Positions 24,605-33,478 of a DNA stretch of 64,000 bases are shown in pieces. A program made the translations under genes and the position numbers. This stretch comes from an uncultured Eubacteriales bacterium (lineage in GTDB: Bacteria > Bacillota > Clostridia > Oscillospirales > CAG-272). The notes beneath the pieces were generated by a model that worked only from the letters and a program-made list of their open reading frames with translations, was not told where the DNA came from and ran no database searches. Positions within the stretch are counted from its first letter, which is position 1. Every line of letters begins with the position of its first letter. The stretch is taken from the NCBI GenBank assembly GCA_934432725.1, contig CAKRZE010000001.1, positions 248,001 to 312,000 on the forward strand, read 5' to 3'.

Positions 24605-24997
24605 TCACTTATCGTGCCAAACCGCCAAAACACTTCCTGTATCATTCTTAACCAAAATATTTGCAACCCCACCCATCATATTAGATTGCAACGTTCCCTG
24701 AACCAACCAAGTACCAGTTTTCTCATCAAAGAATACTTGGTATGGTTTTTCGTTTTTTATGCGTTCTCCATATTTCTCAACCCAAATTGCCTCCACTTTT
24801 TTTAGAAGATCATTTGCATCAGATATGAAACCCAGATTTTCTTCTGATGGGAAATTATCAATATAATATTGATATTCACTCACCTCAAATGGTTTTATAT
24901 CCGGCGATTCATTTTTTATGAGCACTACAGCCACTCCTCCAAAAAATACCGCCAAAAGAATACATGCGCATATGGGAAGCCACATTTTTTTACCCAT
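24605..24997 (-). CDS. NTF2-fold-type immunity protein, membrane-anchored, orphan
   Basis: 130 aa. N-terminal anchor (WLPICACILLAVFFGGVAVV), then a domain ending in YQVFFDEKTGTWLVQGTL, GGVANILVKNDTGSVLAVWH. The W-V-G-L ... GG-A-I---TG-VL---H series matches the NTF2-like immunity family from polymorphic-toxin loci. ATG 24997 is chosen because GGGGAGG lies 8 bases upstream. No toxin tip directly upstream. Confidence 0.7.
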   Translation of the reverse strand: MGKKMWLPICACILLAVFFGGVAVVLIKNESPDIKPFEVSEYQYYIDNFPSEENLGFISDANDLLKKVEAIWVEKYGERIKNEKPYQVFFDEKTGTWLVQGTLQSNMMGGVANILVKNDTGSVLAVWHDK

Positions 24998-25163
24998 GAC
25001 CATCACCTCCCCGGGAGATTAGATTCAAACGAAATATCCTTGGATAAGACAACCTCTTTCCCATTTTGTGGATCACACTTTTTCAAAGCGCCCAAAATAT
25101 AGCAACACAGGTTGGGATGCCTCTCCTTCCCCCCTGTAGAAGTCAAGTATATCTCCCAACGAA

Positions 25164-25646
25164 CTAAGGATGTTCTCTAGTTGATGCGTATTCATCTATT
25201 ATATAGTGTGCATATCTGGTCGCTTGCCGCTCCCTGCCGATTGGCGTCAATTGAATATCATTGATCCATTGATAGTAGTGCGTCAATTCGTGTGCCAATG
25301 AAAGGAGGATCGATGCAAGCGCATTATCATTTCCCAAATCACTTTTCAGTTCTTCATAATCACCTGTTGCAATCCTGACATATGGCTCGTCCAAATATGA
25401 TAACGGCTCAAAAAAACTTCCTACTACACGATCACCGTCATGTGTGCGAATTGTCTTTGTGCCTTTGACATAAACAACGACTCTTAAAGGAAAGTAATAT
25501 TGCGTTCGCAGCCAAACCGCAAACTGTGAACAAGCTCGCTTCACTTCAGGATGAACATCTCTATTGTACCGGAATCTTAAGCCTGTTCGTCTGGGAATAG
25601 AATCTTGAAGATTCTTTTTCCAATCAATTATTGTCCAAATATGCAT
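25164..25646 (-). CDS. Zincin-like protein with HELTH motif, partner of tip C6
   Basis: 160 aa. Contains LAHELTHYYQW, a zinc-protease HExxH motif on a helix, followed by ERQATRYAHYIIDEYA that could supply the third ligand (Glu). Starts 2 bp from the C6 stop, in the slot normally held by the immunity gene. It could be an unusual enzymatic antitoxin, a second effector, or a degenerate, inactive peptidase used as immunity. No signal peptide, so it acts in the cytoplasm of the producer. Start ATG 25646; the frame runs upstream into the C6 tip. Confidence 0.65.
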   Translation of the reverse strand: MHIWTIIDWKKNLQDSIPRRTGLRFRYNRDVHPEVKRACSQFAVWLRTQYYFPLRVVVYVKGTKTIRTHDGDRVVGSFFEPLSYLDEPYVRIATGDYEELKSDLGNDNALASILLSLAHELTHYYQWINDIQLTPIGRERQATRYAHYIIDEYASTREHP

Positions 25647-25647
25647 A

Positions 25648-26449
25648 TTATTTATACTTTCTGTGTTCTCTACCCGGGGTATGTTTTTTTGGCGGTTTGG
25701 GGTTTGACTTGGGTTTCCAATTGTCACTTTGCCGCGCTTTGTTTTTCCTCTCGAGCCCTTGCTTTTTCTGTCCGGGACGAGCATATGGGTCAGGGTTATT
25801 GCCAGACGAAGTTTTTACAGAATCATATATTTCTATTCCAACTACAACAGCAGTTGTAACCACAGCTGTTCCGAGAACAAACCAACCGACCGGATTCCAT
25901 ATATTTGAGATGCCGAACGTTCCCGCGGTAGCCAAATAACCACCGCCGGCTAAAGCAAGAGCCCAATATCCATCCGGATCATACGTATTAACCGGATTAT
26001 TCCAGCAATATGTAAAAAGATTATATTGAAACATTGCTTCATAATCTTCAAGCAACATTTCAGAACAATCCGCATTTATCCACCGACCGACCTCAGGATC
26101 ATAATACCGACTGGATACGTAGTACAGCCCCGTTTCTTTGTCGTAGACATAGCCTCTGTAGCGCAGACTGTTCCACGATGCCGCGTTGGTCGCGTTCGTC
26201 ACATCATCGCCGTTTGTGTTTGTGACGGAAAGCAGCTTGCCCCATGCATCGTAGTGATAGAAGAACCGCGGCACATGCGTATTGTCGCAGACTGCGATGA
26301 CATCTCCCTGAAGGTTCGTGATATAGAAATTCAGAAGGATATCCCCGTCATTTTCATCATACCGCAGGCAGTATGTGGGCGAACCGTTCTCGTCATAGAA
26401 GTATTCGACCCAGTTATTCCCCCACGATTCACGCAGAAGCTGCGTGCCG
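25648..26449 (-). pseudogene. Displaced rhs 3' end C6 with basic HTPGREHRKY tip
   Basis: Begins at the common core codon beside the type I palindrome, runs through RYYDPEVGRWINADCSEMLL, two glycine-rich hydrophobic stretches (ALALAGGGYLATAG and WFVLGTAVVTTAVVVGI), then a short, very basic tip: DPYARPGQKKQGLERKNKAR and PKKHTPGREHRKY. This lysine/arginine-rich tail recurs at Rhs C-termini in Bacillota. Frame intact from the junction to the stop, but without start codon or secretion signal. Confidence 0.75.
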
Positions 26450-26488
26450 CTTTGCCGAGAGCAGGCAGGTTTGCCTGCTCTCGGGTGG
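26450..26488. repeat. Type I cassette junction, copy at C6 (palindrome only)
   Basis: Perfect palindrome at 26455-26484. The flank beyond it does not match the other copies, so the upstream neighbour was joined differently here. Confidence 0.8.
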
Positions 26489-26541
26489 GATTATTGCCAA
26501 GCCCATAAATTTCAGGAATAATCCTAACAAGTGAAATGGTA

Positions 26542-26862
26542 TTACACTATGATACGCTTATCCACAATGGCATTGCTCAGCCACTCAGCAGCACGATGAA
26601 TTTTCTCTCGAGGCGATCCGCTTCTCTGCTCAAATTCGTTTTTGTATTCTATAGCATCAAAGCTGAACGAGTCGGCATCAAATACACGTATACTGATTGG
26701 CTCTTTCTCTCGCTCGTCATACAAAACCATAATACTTATTTTTTGATTAGTCCATTCAATGTAATAATACGCTCCATGCTTCTGCTTTATACCCATTTCA
26801 AATCCGTACTGCTTTGCTAAAAAGCTAAATTCCCTTTTTAGTGTTGCATATCTTCCCATCAT
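26542..26862 (-). CDS. Candidate immunity protein for tip C5
   Basis: 106 aa, mixed alpha/beta, soluble: YATLKREFSFLAKQYGFEMG, YYYIEWTNQKISIMVLYDER, ISIRVFDADSF. Starts 7 bp after the C5 stop, with GTGAGGATGAG upstream. The architecture (long helix, then strands with EWTNQ) resembles small immunity proteins, but no family is assigned. Confidence 0.7.
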   Translation of the reverse strand: MMGRYATLKREFSFLAKQYGFEMGIKQKHGAYYYIEWTNQKISIMVLYDEREKEPISIRVFDADSFSFDAIEYKNEFEQRSGSPREKIHRAAEWLSNAIVDKRIIV

Positions 26863-26869
26863 CTCATCC

Positions 26870-27926
26870 TCACATTAACCAAACATTATACAAATACTGA
26901 TAACCCTTTGTAAGAGCCACTTCCTTTGCATATGCTCCGGTTAATGCTCCTCCGCAGTCATAAATCGCCCCTTTCAATGCCATAACGCCTTTAACAACGC
27001 ATTTATTTTGCCACCAGCCGACAGCTTCAGCGGCTTTGGTTCCAGCAACTTTTTTCACGAAGCCGAATTCTTTTAAACCCGAATAGTGCCGCGTTTTTGC
27101 CAGTTCAGCTACTCTTTCAAATTGACCCATTTTTCCTATTGTGATTCCAGACTTTGCATTTTTTATCGTTCTTGCTACACCACCTACAACTGAACTTCCA
27201 AGAGCAAAAAGCCCTCCTGACATAAATCCATCTGCAGCCCCATCCAAAGCAGCACTACCTACTCCTTCCCAACTTCCGGTAGTAACACGATGTTTGACAG
27301 CACTAACTGCCGCACCGCTTACTGTACTTGTTGCCACTCCAATCAAAACTGGAGCAGCTGCACCTCCAGTGGCAACTGTAATAGCAACAGCCGCAACAGT
27401 AGCTACAGCCCCAATGGCAACCTTTGCCCAGTTGGGCAAAGACCAGTTACCTTTAACATCAAAGCGGTTAACGGGGTTATTCATACAATACGCAAACAGA
27501 TTATAACTTAATAAACTGCCATCTGCTCCGAGATAGTCCATATCATCTACATTGATAAACCGACCGATCTCAGGATCATAATACCGACTGGATACGTAGT
27601 ACAGCCCCGTTTCCCTATCGTAGACGTAGCCTCTGTAGCGCAGACTGTTCCACGATGCCGCGTTGGTCGCGTTCGTCACATCATCGCCGTTTGTGTTTGT
27701 GACGGAAAGCAGCTTGCCCCATGCATCGTAGTGATAGAAGAACCGCGGCACATGTGTATTGTCGCAGACTGCGATGACATCTCCCTGAAGGTTCGTCACA
27801 AAGAAGCTGAGCTGAAGGAAGCCTACACGCTCGTCATACCGCAGCATGTACGACGGTACGCCGTTTTCGTCGTAATAATATTCGACCCAGTTATTCCCCC
27901 ACGATTCACGCAAAAGCTGCGTGCCG
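26870..27926 (-). pseudogene. Displaced rhs 3' end C5
   Basis: Core from GTQLLRESWGNNWVEYYYDE to YYDPEIGRFINVDDMDYLGA, then an alanine/valine-rich linker (VAIGAVATVAAVAITVATGG) and a spacer with VKHRVTTGSWEGVG shared in style with C2. Tip: GKMGQFERVAELAKTRHYSG, FVKKVAGTKAAEAVGWWQNK. Activity unknown. Frame intact but no ATG or secretion signal. Confidence 0.75.
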
Positions 27927-28022
27927 CTTTGCCGAGAGCAGGCAGGTTTGCCTGCTCACGGGCTACTTGATGAAGGAATAACAATGGAGAAAAACAGGTT
28001 TTACGTTAGTGTGGAGGGTCAC
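27927..28022. repeat. Type I cassette junction, copy at C5
   Basis: Palindrome 27932-27961 with one mismatch (CTCACGG). The flank is almost identical to the copies at 15.97 and 31.56 kb. Confidence 0.8.
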
Positions 28023-28270
28023 CTCATCTCTTTCATAGCATATTGCCATTTGATTTTAATTAGGTAGGTAACAATCAATAAGAACAACATCATCAAACCA
28101 AAAAGCCAGCAACGTTGGAAACCGTTGGAGATACCAATTGCAGACAATATTTGCTCAAACTTTGCATGCCCAACAATCTCATATATGAGACCAAGAACTC
28201 CAACAGCCCCAATTCCACAGAAGGATACCACATGTACTATCCAAACAATTGCTCTAAAAAGCTGCTTCAT
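28019..28270 (-). CDS. Two-helix membrane protein, orphan immunity-like
   Basis: 83 aa: helix 1 AIVWIVHVVSFCGIGAVGVL, helix 2 CWLFGLMMLFLLIVTYLI, with short loops. Its stop lies inside the conserved flank of C5. No toxin directly upstream; the preceding gene is the C4 partner. Possibly a membrane immunity protein from a lost cassette. Confidence 0.55.
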   Translation of the reverse strand: MKQLFRAIVWIVHVVSFCGIGAVGVLGLIYEIVGHAKFEQILSAIGISNGFQRCWLFGLMMLFLLIVTYLIKIKWQYAMKEMR

Positions 28271-28318
28271 AATAAGCTGTATCCCCTCTTCTTTGCCCTT
28301 TCGAATCGATACTTCTGC

Positions 28319-28633
28319 TCAATTCCGTCCCAACACCAATTCCCGCACCACAATCCCTCTTGCGACTACTTTTTTTCCCTCGCAAAGATTGAATTCTACA
28401 CCCACAGCAAGATTATCCGGTGCATAGTCAGATAAATATTTTATAACAGAAAGCGTCTCACTGTGATTGAGCAGGTCCTTATTATTGACAAAAATGCTCC
28501 AATACTCTTCCGAATTAGTGGGAGAATTGGGGAAACGAATGATAGGAGCATATTTATCACCGCACGGAAGCATTTTGCGCCCGCCTTCTGCTTCAGTTAA
28601 CCAATAAATTCTGGCTTCATACTCTTTATTCAT
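28319..28633 (-). CDS. Candidate immunity protein for tip C4 (EF-Tu-domain-like barrel)
   Basis: 104 aa. EARIYWLTEAEGGRKMLPCG, YAPIIRF and NLAVGVEFNLCEGKKVVARG read like the beta-barrel seen in EF-Tu domain 2/3 and in stand-alone immunity-type proteins built on it (FLTxEEGGR ... GxxFxLxEGxKxVxxG). If so it might shield EF-Tu or mimic it; that is inference. GAGGCGATGAA precedes the start. Confidence 0.65.
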   Translation of the reverse strand: MNKEYEARIYWLTEAEGGRKMLPCGDKYAPIIRFPNSPTNSEEYWSIFVNNKDLLNHSETLSVIKYLSDYAPDNLAVGVEFNLCEGKKVVARGIVVRELVLGRN

Positions 28634-28654
28634 TTCATCGCCTCATGTCAAAAA

Positions 28655-29916
28655 CTATCGAAGCACGGAATTTAAGAATTCCAGATCAGAAAAATAATAT
28701 GCGGGACCGATAGCATCGAGCCGTGGAAAAAAGGAAACGCTGCTATGCGATAATGCAGATTTAGATATTCGAATGCTAATAATTTCGCTGTTACCCAATT
28801 TCTTTCCCCATATTTGAGCATCGTTTCTGTTTGTGGCGAAAAACTTTCCTTCCATGTATCTTTCCCCCGAACTTAATCTTCCCGTACTCATAAAACTATT
28901 GGCTTCCTCTGGACACACAGAACGATACAACCGCGTGGTAGATAATTTGTTGCCTATTGCTTTTGCCCCACCAGAAAGAATTCCGCTTGTCAAACCCGCA
29001 GCCAAAGTTCCTTCCACAGTCGGAGTGCGTCCGTTTACAAGTTCGGTTGCCACATAAGTTCCAGCGCCGATTGTTCCCTGCACAAACCCTGTTGCAACAG
29101 CCCCCATCGTTGGGCAAGCCGCAGTAACCGCTCCGGATACCGCGCCTGAAACAGCTGATACTCCAACCTCTGCCCAGTTGATATCCTGCCCGCTGACGGT
29201 TTGTGCAACAATGCTTGAAACAGCTCCAATCACCGCACCAATCGCAGCACCAACCACAATGTGCCAAAACTCGCCGCCTCCGTCAGCACGGACAACGGGG
29301 TTATTGTCACAATAAGCATACAGGTTTTTATCGGTCAGAGCAGATGGGGACGCCATCAGAATTTCAGCCGAATCCGGCGATATCATTCTTCCAATCTCAG
29401 GATCGTAATACCGACTGGATACGTAGTACAGCCCCGTTTCCCTATCGTAAACATACCCGCGATAAAGAAGCGTATTCCAGCCCGCGGAGTTATCCGTGCT
29501 TGTGACAACGTTGCCGTTGACATCCGTCACGGAAAGCAGCTTGCCCCATGCATCATAATGGTAGAAGAACCGCAGCGCGTGCGTATTGTCGCACATCGCA
29601 ATGACATCACCCTGCAGGTTTGTTACAAAGAAGCTGAGCTGAAGGAAGCCCACACGCTCGTCATACCGCAGCATGTACGACGGTACGCCGTTTTCGTCGT
29701 AATAATATTCGACCCAGTTATTCCCCCACGATTCACGCAAAAGCTGCGTGCCGTCGAAGATGTACTGATGCTCCACGCCGTCAACCGTCTTGGACATCCG
29801 GATGCCGTCCGCGTTATACGCATAGCTGTAGGTTTTTCCTCCTACCGCTGCGCTTTGCAGCTGTCTGCCGTTCTGCCAGGTGAACGTATACCGCCTGCCG
29901 TTGTAATAGCTCAGCG
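28655..29916 (-). pseudogene. Displaced rhs 3' end C4 with ADP-ribosyltransferase-like tip
   Basis: Begins at the earlier core position (SYYNGRRYTFTWQNGRQLQS) beside the type II palindrome; the first ATG in frame is at 29797 (MSKTVDGVEHQYIFDG). Runs through RMISPDSAEILMASPSALTD and a hydrophobic linker to the tip TTRLYRSVCPEEANSFMSTG, YMEGKFFATNRNDAQIWGKK, ISIRISKSALSHSSVSFFPR. The LYRSV ... GKFFAT ... pattern is that of a common polymorphic-toxin family that looks ART-like. Frame is open throughout; 380 aa could be made from the ATG, but without secretion signal. Confidence 0.75.
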
Positions 29917-30000
29917 CTTATCGGGAGTACTCCTGAAACCTTTAAGGACTTGGGATTATCCTAGCAGTCTGCCTTTTGTCCCCAAAAGGCGATGCTTGCA
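29917..30000. repeat. Type II cassette junction, copy at C4
   Basis: Hairpin TCGGGAG / CTCCTGA with a 2-nt loop (29921-29936), then a conserved stretch (CCTTTAAGGACTTGGGATTA and on) shared with 19756-19850. Confidence 0.8.
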
Positions 30001-30008
30001 GTATTAAA

Positions 30009-30488
30009 TCACTCTGAAATTAAACTAAATGCTGATACAAGCCGGTTAAAGTCGTCAATAACTACGTATTGTCCTTTTGCGAACTCAATACACTTTCCCT
30101 CACCATAAATGTCCCCAATAGCAAGTATTTTATTATCCGGATCATAATACTTCTTTTTGCAGAACTGCTCATAATCAGAATAGTATACGCCATCTGCATG
30201 CGGAAAATCAATCTCCACATATATACATCCAGCGGAAGCAGTAGGTTTTTTAAGTTTTGCAGTTTCACAGCTCAAAAAAACCTGATTTCCCAAGAAGTGT
30301 TCTAGTTTATACTTGTTCTCTGTAACAACTGATGTGGCAATTTCAAACGACCAATGGTACGGATAAACCGAAAAAGGACATATTGATGGTGACGGAACGT
30401 AAATCATTGAACCATCACCTGTGATAACTGATTTCCCCTGTTTTATTTCATCACATGGCTCATATACAATACATATTGGCTTTTTCAT
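30009..30488 (-). CDS. Candidate immunity protein for tip C3
   Basis: 159 aa, soluble, beta-rich, with many Tyr and Cys (CIVYEPCDEIKQGKSVITGD, YPYHWSFEIATSVV, CIYVEIDFPHADGVYYSDYE). Starts 1 bp after the C3 stop; the GGAG of the toxin's last codons is its ribosome site. Family not recognised. Confidence 0.7.
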   Translation of the reverse strand: MKKPICIVYEPCDEIKQGKSVITGDGSMIYVPSPSICPFSVYPYHWSFEIATSVVTENKYKLEHFLGNQVFLSCETAKLKKPTASAGCIYVEIDFPHADGVYYSDYEQFCKKKYYDPDNKILAIGDIYGEGKCIEFAKGQYVVIDDFNRLVSAFSLISE

Positions 30489-30489
30489 T

Positions 30490-31561
30490 TTAACTCCTTA
30501 GCAAAAAATGACCAATTAGTCCCTTCCCATTAATCGTAGTTAATTCCCAAATACCACTTTGAAAAGTTTGCCGCACATTGCTAAATGCTGTACCTGCTGC
30601 TCTAAAAGTATAAACCCCTCCACCTTCATTCGTCATTGTACCATACTTGATTATTTCTTTCTTTAGAAGTGTGGAATCGTAGTACGATCGCTCTCCAACG
30701 TGTTTAGCGGCACCATCTGCATATGTATAATTTTGTACATTATTGTAAGCCTCGATTCTTGGCGCATTGGCCTTTAGCCATCCACCACAAACCGTTGTGC
30801 CAATTTCGGCAACAGCGGCTGTCGTATGCGCATATGTGTTATAAGCTTTTGCATTGCCTCGAAACACATCATCCCGCATGAAATTATGTCCTGTGACCGC
30901 TTCACCAAGCTCCGAGACTCCGTTTACCGCAGTTGCAGCACCAGCTGCCACTGTTACAGCAGCAACCGCCATAATCGCGGGTGCTGCAACTCCACAGGTC
31001 AAAACAGACACACCTACAGCAATCGCTGTAACACCGACTGCAAGCCAACCACTGCCTTTAAACAGATTTCCCCAATCCAATGTTCCAGCAGGGTCATAGC
31101 CTGTAACCGGGTTATTTCCGCAGTAGGCAAAGAGATTATAACCGGTTAGATTACTGCCCGCGCCTAAGTAACCAATGTTATCTGCATTCAAAAACCGACC
31201 AATCTCAGGATCATAATACCGACTGGATACGTAGTACAGCCCCGTTTCCCTATCGTAGACGTAGCCTCTGTAGCGCAGACTGTTCCACGATGCCGCGTTG
31301 GTCGCGTTCGTCACATCATCGCCGTTTGTGTTTGTGACGGAAAGCAGCTTGCCCCATGCATCGTAGTGATAGAAGAACCGCGGCACATGCGTATTGTCGC
31401 AGACTGCGATGACATCTCCCTGAAGGTTCGTGATATAGAAATTCAGAAGGATATCCCCGTCATTTTCATCATACCGCAGGCAGTATGTGGGCGAACCGTT
31501 CTCGTCATAGAAGTATTCGACCCAGTTATTCCCCCACGATTCACGCAGAAGCTGCGTGCCG
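30490..31561 (-). pseudogene. Displaced rhs 3' end C3
   Basis: Core from the common junction codon to YYDPEIGRFLNADNIGYLGA, then a hydrophobic Ala/Val-rich linker and the tip YTYADGAAKHVGERSYYDST, IIKYGTMTNEGGGVYTFRAA, GIWELTTINGKGLIGHFLL. The EGGGVYTFRAAGTAF block suggests a compact beta domain, possibly a nuclease of the SnoaL/EndoU-like size, but I cannot assign it. Frame open from the palindrome to the stop, first possible start a GTG deep in the core. Confidence 0.75.
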
Positions 31562-31648
31562 CTTTGCCGAGAGCAGGCAGGTTTGCCTGCTCTCGGGCTA
31601 CTTGATGAAGGAATAACAATGGAGAAAAACAGGTTTTGCGTTAGTATA
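31562..31648. repeat. Type I cassette junction, copy at C3
   Basis: Perfect palindrome at 31567-31596; the flank matches 15.97 and 27.93 kb until about GCGTTAGTAT. The remaining 130 bp to the next gene hold nothing I recognise. Confidence 0.85.
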
Positions 31649-31778
31649 AGTTTTCATATCTTCTTTTTCGTTCCATCTTCGTTAGTAAAGGTGCTTATAT
31701 TACTCGCTACTCCATTATCATACACGCCACACCTCCATTCCCTACTGCATAGTAGATAATCGCGCTATCACAATGCAT

Positions 31779-32105
31779 TTACGTAAAATGCGATTTCAAG
31801 ATATCCAATACTTTTAAAAAAACACTGCAATAATTGTTAACGTCTTGACCCAAATTAAGACTCTGAATGTCTGATAATAACTCCGCATAGTCAGGAGCAA
31901 ATATTACACTTTTTCCATCTCCCCACGGTGATGTATGCGGATTAACTTTTCCCCCCCTTAAAAGATCATTTGCAAAAGCGAATCCCACCTCATAGCAGTC
32001 CATAAGATCAAATTCTCCACTTTCATACTCACGTATAAACTCTGGAATTGGAATCCTCAAAAACTCTCGAAGAATCTTGATCTCATCCTTGCGCAGTAGT
32101 TTCAT
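31779..32105 (-). CDS. Candidate immunity protein for tip C2
   Basis: 108 aa, mainly helical: KLLRKDEIKILREFLRIPIP, EFIREYESGEFDLMDCYEVG, then LLSDIQSLNLGQDVN. ATG 32105 lies 10 bp after the C2 stop, with GAGGACTCATGT upstream. An open frame continues upstream into the toxin tip and is not used. Family not recognised. Confidence 0.7.
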   Translation of the reverse strand: MKLLRKDEIKILREFLRIPIPEFIREYESGEFDLMDCYEVGFAFANDLLRGGKVNPHTSPWGDGKSVIFAPDYAELLSDIQSLNLGQDVNNYCSVFLKVLDILKSHFT

Positions 32106-32115
32106 ACATGAGTCC

Positions 32116-32870
32116 TCATTGATAAAAGAACGAACGAATAAGCCCAGACGGAGAATAGAATCCACCTACTCCCGCTCCCTTCAGTCTCAAGCTACCGGAA
32201 CTCATTACTTTACCTATTCCATTACTATTTTTCCACAATTCTATCGCATCGTTTGTATAGGTAATAACATTTTTAGTCATAGCCTTCTTACCTTCCTGAA
32301 GGACATGCCTTTTATAATGGTCAGACATATTCGTCCATGGACCTCCCTTTGAGGATGAATCCCATGCCTTGGAAGCCCTTCCCACTTTAACCACGCTTCC
32401 AACAGCACCTGTTATTGTACCGGTAATAGAACCTGACAATGCTCCGTCACCCATTCCGTTAAGTGCCGCAGTACCTGCTCCGCGCCAACTCCCGGTAGAC
32501 ACTCTATGGCTTATTGCCCCAGTCGCAGCGCCAAAAGCAGCACCGGAAACCATACCAACAGCAGCGCCTTTGGCTGCTCCTACAGCAACGACTGCTACCG
32601 CAGTCCCAGCACCTGCTGTTGCAACAGTGACTGCTGCTACAGCAGCAACAACAGCCACAACGGCAACAGCGGCTACAACCTTTTTAGCCCAATTAGGCCA
32701 TGTTCCAGTCTCATCAGACATATTGACCGGATTATTGAAGCAATAAGCGTATAGATTATTCTGTGTGAAATTTTCAAAATCCGCAGTCAATGCATCCGGA
32801 ACGTCCGCACTGATAAATCTCCCGATCTCCGGATCGTAATACCGACTGGATACGTAGTACAGCCCCGTTT
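32116..32870 (-). pseudogene. Displaced rhs 3' end C2 with BECR-type RNase-like tip
   Basis: The shortest core of all: it begins at ETGLYYVSSRYYDPEIGRFI. A long Ala/Val/Gly-rich linker follows (VVAAVAVVAVVAAVAAVTVA), then HRVSTGSWRGAGTAALNGMG. Tip: SDHYKRHVLQEGKKAMTKNV, ITYTNDAIELWKNSN, then GGFYSPSGLIRSFF. The H-x(n)-H, K, S and closing G-I--FF pattern is that of the barnase/EndoU/colicin-D/RelE-like RNase tips common in Rhs and CDI proteins; that is inference. No start codon in the core part. Confidence 0.7.
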
Positions 32871-32989
32871 CGGCTGGGTTCTGCTACGTACTTGGAGGGG
32901 TTGTCCCCCTCCAGGACGACGCTTTTTCGGTGGGTTACGTGTTGAAAAAGAGAATGGAACTGTTATGTACCAGCAAGCATCGCGTTTGG
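32871..32989. repeat. Type III cassette junction at C2
   Basis: Hairpin TGGAGGGG / CCCCTCCA with a 5-nt loop (32893-32913) about 20 bp from where rhs homology stops (CAGCCCCGTTTC). Sequence and core position differ from types I and II; single copy in the window. Confidence 0.65.
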
Positions 32990-33466
32990 TCACCCAAACA
33001 CAGACTTGTCAGGAATATTCCTAAAACCTTTATCAACAAACAAGCAATACCGTTCCTCTTTTTCATCGGTTTCATGCGTATAAATAACACTCCAACTAAA
33101 TGTGTCATCAAATATATATACATCTTCTGGAAGATCATGCTCAAATGATTCTATCCAAGCATCTGTGGAAATAATCTTTGTTTTTGGGAATTTCCAATAA
33201 TCCGGAATCAAAATTCTTTCACATGAATGTATATCCCACATAATAAATATTCCTCGTTTTCCTTGTAGAAATTGATTCGCTTTACATTCTGAAATGACAG
33301 TTGGTTTTAATAGACAATCCCAAAGATAGCCAGTATAACATAATCCATCACTAAACAATATTTTCCGTTCTATATTTTCCTTGTAATATAACGAAGATGT
33401 ATTGATAAAGTTTTTTATGTATTCGCAACGCAATGTATCCGATTTTGTTGAATCTAATATAGTCAT
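32990..33466 (-). CDS. Candidate immunity protein for tip C1
   Basis: 158 aa, soluble: GIFIMWDIHSCERILIPDYW, then LPEDVYIFDDTFSWSVIYTH, EERYCLF. The LPEDVYIFD-TFSW--V-TH segment is the hallmark of a recurring immunity-type family in Clostridia. Starts 12 bp after the C1 stop, with GGAGGAAGA upstream. Confidence 0.75.
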   Translation of the reverse strand: MTILDSTKSDTLRCEYIKNFINTSSLYYKENIERKILFSDGLCYTGYLWDCLLKPTVISECKANQFLQGKRGIFIMWDIHSCERILIPDYWKFPKTKIISTDAWIESFEHDLPEDVYIFDDTFSWSVIYTHETDEKEERYCLFVDKGFRNIPDKSVFG

Positions 33467-33478
33467 CTTTCTTCCTCC

